A stretch of DNA of 64,000 nt, taken from DATIRA01 sp963766505. Lineage in GTDB: Bacteria; Pseudomonadota; Gammaproteobacteria; Steroidobacterales; Steroidobacteraceae. Position 1 is the first letter of the stretch, and each line of letters begins with the position of its first letter. Shown here one piece after another: positions 60,875 to 64,000 of the stretch. A program made the translations under genes and the position numbers. The stretch spans positions 1-64,000 of the forward strand of contig CAVYAL010000002.1 in NCBI GenBank assembly GCA_963766505.1, read 5' to 3'. The notes under the pieces are model-generated. The model had not been told where the DNA came from and searched no databases. It saw only the letters and a program-made list of their open reading frames with translations.

Positions 60875-61205
60875 GCGTCAGCTCTCGCCGACGACGTCGA
60901 TCCGGCGATCGAGGCCGGTGACCCTCGCGAGCCCGGACCCGGTTGCCGCCAGGCGGCTGATCTCGGCCGATCCGGCCGCGGAGAGGCCTCAGCTGCGGCC
61001 AGATCGACCGGATCCGTACGCCCGGGAGAGCAGGAATGCCGATCCTGGCCATCCCGCGGCAAGGAGCGGCAGATCTGGCTGTCTGCTCGTCGAGATCGAT
61101 CGCCACGCGGCAAGGGTGGCGTGAGACGCGGGTCGGGGCGGAGTCGCGGTGGCCGTCAGGTGCGGCATGCCGAGCGAATACGCCAGCGCGACACGAGTCG
61201 GGTGT
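60875..61205. other. gene-free interval between argH and lysA
   Basis: About 330 bp between two convergent genes. No coding frame with recognisable content; only short inverted repeats rich in CGGCCG. No strong terminator hairpin with a T-run is seen. Confidence 0.5.
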
Positions 61206-62504
61206 CTAGACCGGTTCGATGCGCTCCCTCGAGACCGTGATCGCGCCACGATCGACGACGATCTCGGCCGGGATGGGGTGCGAGAGGAAGTAGGGCATCG
61301 ATTTGCTGAAACCGTAGGCTCCGGCATCGAGCACCGCCAGCAGGTCGCCGGGCCGCGGCCGCGGGCCGCGCACGCCGGAGGCCAGATAGTCGAGACCGGT
61401 GCACAGCGGGCCGACCACGTCCAGGCGGGCGTCGGCCGGCCGTCCGGCCGCAGTGCCGACCACGACGACGCGCTGATCCTGTTCCACCAGCCTGGGCCGC
61501 AGCAGGTGGTGGATGCCGCCGTCGGTGACGGCGATCCAGCGACCCTCGCGCTCCTTGGTGCGGATGACACGACAGATATAGGCGCCCGCAGGCCCGGTCA
61601 GCCAGCGTCCTGGCTCCAGCAGCAGACGCGCAGCGCGCAGGGGTTCGCGCTCGAGCCAGGTGGACAGCTCGGCGCGCAGTCCCCGGCCGAGAGCCGCCAG
61701 GTCGAGCGGCGCCTCGTCATCGGCATAGGGGATGCCCAGCCCGCCACCGGCATCGAGGAGCTCGACGGCGAGGCCGTGTCGACGCGCCAGAGCCTCCGCA
61801 CGGCGGGCCAGGCCGGCCACGCCAGCGACGAGGAGCTCGGCGTCGCGCACGTTCGAGGCACCGAAGGCGTGGAAGCCACGCAGCCGGAATGGCCCTCCCG
61901 GCGCAGAGCGACCCGCTGGTCCGCAGGTACCCGATGGCCGCCTCGGCCTCCTCGTCGGTGAGCCCGAACTTGGCACTGCCGGCGGCGCCGATGATGGGCC
62001 GACCCTCGGCTTCTCCGGTGCTGCTGAGGCGCAGCATGAGGCCCTGGCCCGGGACGGCCGAGCGCTGCCAGCTCGATGACCGCGTCGAGCTCGTCGAGCG
62101 ACTCGATGGTCAGCGCGCCGATGCCGGCACGCAGCGCTGCCACCAGCTCGGTGTCGGTCTTGCCGGGGCCGGTGAACACGATCCGGTCGGGCGCGAAGCC
62201 CGCTCGCAGGACGGCCCGGAGCTCACCGCCCGAGGCCACGTCGGCGCCCAGCCCCGCTGCTCGCCAGCACCGCGAGCACGGCCGGCGATGGATTGGCCTT
62301 GACGGCGAAGGCGAGGTCGACCTCGTCTGGCAGCGCTTCGCGCAGCAGGGCCGCCCGCGCACGCAGGGCTTCGCCGTCGTAGACGAAGAGCGGCGTCCCG
62401 AAGCGGTGCGCCAGCTCCTCGACATCGAGCGCGGCCATGCTGCCGCCGACCTCGAGGCGGGGGTCAGCGCCTGTGGCAGGCAGCACCAGCTCCGGTGCGC
62501 TCAC
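61206..62504 (-). CDS. lysA: diaminopimelate decarboxylase (three frame breaks)
   Basis: Last step of lysine synthesis, PLP-dependent. GTG 62504 overlaps the dapD stop. FGTPLFVYDGEAL, then FAVKANPSPAVL with the PLP Lys, ADVASGGELRAVLRAG, GFHAFGASNV, LLDAGGGLGIPYADDE, LLEPGRWLTGPAGAYI and GPLCTGLDYLA. Frame changes near 62259, 62064 and 61905 are explained by one GC unit each, giving 435 codons. Confidence 0.9.
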
Positions 62505-63456
62505 CGCAGCGCGTCCTCAAGGGCGACGCGAGCGCTGGTGCCCTCGTCGCGATACTTGACGATGACCGGGACGGAGAGGCGATGCCCTGGGCGCGCGCCC
62601 AGTCCGACGAGGCCGGCCGCGTGCCGGGCACGACGACAGCGCCGGCGGCACGATCAGCGGCGCTCCGGGTGTGCCGCGCAGCTCGCGCTCCTCGCACCAG
62701 GTCGATGAGCCGGCTCTGACCGGTCAGGATGACACCGGCGCCGACGACCGCACGCCCGGCCCACGGTGACGCCCTCGTAGAGCCCGCTGCCGCCACCCAC
62801 GAAGGCGCCATCCTCGACGATGACCGGCCGGGCGCCGGGCGGTTCGAGCACGCCCCCCACCTGGACTCGCGGCCGCGAGGTGGACATCGCGACCGATCTG
62901 GGCGCAGGAACCGACGAGGACGTGCGAATCGATCATGCAGCCCTCCCCCACCCAGGCGCCGACGTTGACGAAGGCCGGCGGGATGATGGCCACCCCCGGC
63001 GCCAGGTAGGCGCCGCGACGCACGCTCGTGCCGCCGGGGACGATGCGCCAGGGTGCCCCGCTGACCGTGGCGGCCCGTGGCCGCGTCGCTCTCGAGCAGG
63101 TCGAGGATGCCCAGCGCGGAGCGATCGCGGCCGGCCACGATGGGGCCGTCGCGTTGCTCGGTCAGGCCCGGCAGCCGGAAGCCCAGCAGGATGCCGGTCT
63201 TGACCCACGCCTCCACGCGCCAGCCGCCGGGAGCGGCGGGATCAGGCAGCGGCCGCGCGGACCTGGCCCGCCTCGAGACGCCGGAGCAGCTCGTGCACCA
63301 GCCGACGGGCTTCGTCCAGCAGCGCAGCCTGGGCATCACCTGCCGCCGTGGCCCAGTCGGCGGCGGTGGTCTCGATACGCTCCTGGAGCCGCGTCGGGTC
63401 GAACGCAGCGTCCGCCCCGCCCTCGGCCGGGCGATCGCCTCGGAGACCTCGCTCAC
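62501..63456 (-). CDS. dapD: tetrahydrodipicolinate N-succinyltransferase (many frame breaks)
   Basis: GTG 63456 overlaps the dapA stop; its own TGA overlaps lysA. An N-terminal helical domain (TRLQERIETTAADWA, LLDEARRLVHELLRRLEAG) is followed by WVKTGILLGFRLPG. Then a left-handed beta-helix: GAYLAPGVAIIPPAFVNVGAWVGEGCMIDS, VGSCAQIGRDVHLAAA, VQVGGVLEPPGARPVIVED, AFVGGGSGLYEGVTVG and VVGAGVILTGQSRLIDL. The VGSCAQIG and GGVLEP segments are DapD hallmarks, so lysine is made by the succinylase branch. At least five frame changes, mostly between 63240 and 62590. Confidence 0.85.
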
Positions 63457-64000
63457 GCGGCCACCCGGGCCGTTTCCCCGACAAGGCCCAGCCCGGCGAG
63501 GACCTCGAGCAGCTGGCGCCGCTGCGGGGCCGCCAGGGGCAGCAATGGCTGTCGCAGCTCGTCCTCGATGAGGCCCATCTCCGCCAGGGCCGCCTTGACC
63601 GGTACCGGGTTGGGGCTCACGAAGTTGATGCGGAACAGCTCCAGGTACTGCTCATGGATCCGCCGCGCGGCAGCCCAGTCCCCGTCACGTCCGGCGGCGC
63701 ATAGCGCCACCATCGCCTCGGGCACCTCGTTCGACGCGACCGAGATGACACCATCGCCACCGAGACCGAGCAGCGGCAGCGTCCAGCTGTCATCGCCCGA
63801 CAGGACGGCGAACCCGCCCGGACGGTCGCGCACGATGGTCATGATCTGCTCCAGGTTCGCCGAGGCCTCCTTGACGGCGATGATGTGCTCGTGCTCTGCG
63901 AGGCGCAGCAACGTGTCGGCAGCGATGTTCACACCGGTCCGGCCGGGCACGTTGTAGACCACTACCGGCAGGCCGCCCTCGTCGGCGACCGCGCGATAGT
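63453..64000 (-). CDS. dapA: 4-hydroxy-tetrahydrodipicolinate synthase, C-terminal part (partial at window edge)
   Basis: Open to the end of the window. VVVYNVPGRTGVNI, then IIAVKEASANLEQI with the Schiff-base Lys, VLSGDDSWTLPLLGLGGDGVISVASN, and FVSPNPVPVKAALAEMGL. Condenses pyruvate with aspartate semialdehyde, committing carbon to lysine. The N-terminal catalytic Tyr region lies outside. It heads the dapA-dapD-lysA operon, in which each pair shares a GTGA overlap. Confidence 0.93.
   Translation of the reverse strand, partial: YRAVADEGGLPVVVYNVPGRTGVNIAADTLLRLAEHEHIIAVKEASANLEQIMTIVRDRPGGFAVLSGDDSWTLPLLGLGGDGVISVASNEVPEAMVALCAAGRDGDWAAARRIHEQYLELFRINFVSPNPVPVKAALAEMGLIEDELRQPLLPLAAPQRRQLLEVLAGLGLVGETARVAA

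Overview
The window is about 64 kb of very GC-rich bacterial DNA with dense gene packing, frequent GTG starts and many 1-4 base start/stop overlaps. The mix (TadE-like pilin, two GGDEF-EAL proteins, a KorAB-type 2-oxoacid:ferredoxin oxidoreductase, citramalate synthase, LbH-type DapD) fits a Chloroflexota-like bacterium known mainly from metagenomes. That assignment is an inference: no rRNA or other phylogenetic marker lies in the window.

Layout. 1-14 kb: a partial class III aminotransferase, a TadE/vWA surface pair, an EamA transporter, a secreted thioredoxin-like protein, a class I CoA-transferase pair, an acyl-CoA ligase, a MoaD-MoaE fusion behind a membrane protein, and a large GGDEF-EAL enzyme. 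13.8-15.4 kb: an aldehyde dehydrogenase remnant, a cyclophilin and two small proteins. 15.4-24.8 kb, minus strand: an amino-acid operon ilvB-ilvN-ilvC-leuA-leuB-cimA-pheA, preceded by a probable attenuator with a branched-chain-rich leader peptide. 25.4-30.2 kb, plus strand: an XRE-type regulator, then leuC-leuD-ilvD. Together these two divergent groups encode nearly all of valine, leucine and isoleucine synthesis, with isoleucine entering through citramalate; only the branched-chain aminotransferase is absent. 30.3-37.4 kb: a secreted beta-propeller-like protein, a MarR regulator with a perfect 24-bp palindrome at its start, and the divergent fabD-fabF-fabF group followed by a sulfatase. 37.4-50.3 kb: thioesterase, methyltransferase, GH18-like lipoprotein, Cu(I) P-type ATPase, a PIN-toxin remnant, a korA-korB-receiver-peptidase operon, a second EamA transporter and a FAH-family enzyme. 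50.4-64 kb: a full-length aminotransferase, argC-argJ-argB, a second GGDEF-EAL protein, argG-argH behind two GCAT-N4-ATGC palindromes, and a lysine operon dapA-dapD-lysA.

The most striking property is not a gene. About half of the protein genes, including essential biosynthetic ones, are broken by frameshifts. When the frames are rejoined by hand, nearly all of the breaks are explained by loss of one or more GC units from a GCGC run (GCGC read as GC). Adding the units back restores a whole number of codons in every gene checked. A smaller set are single-base homopolymer changes. The breaks are therefore most likely consensus errors, and I annotate these genes as real CDSs. Their stated ends span the broken frames.
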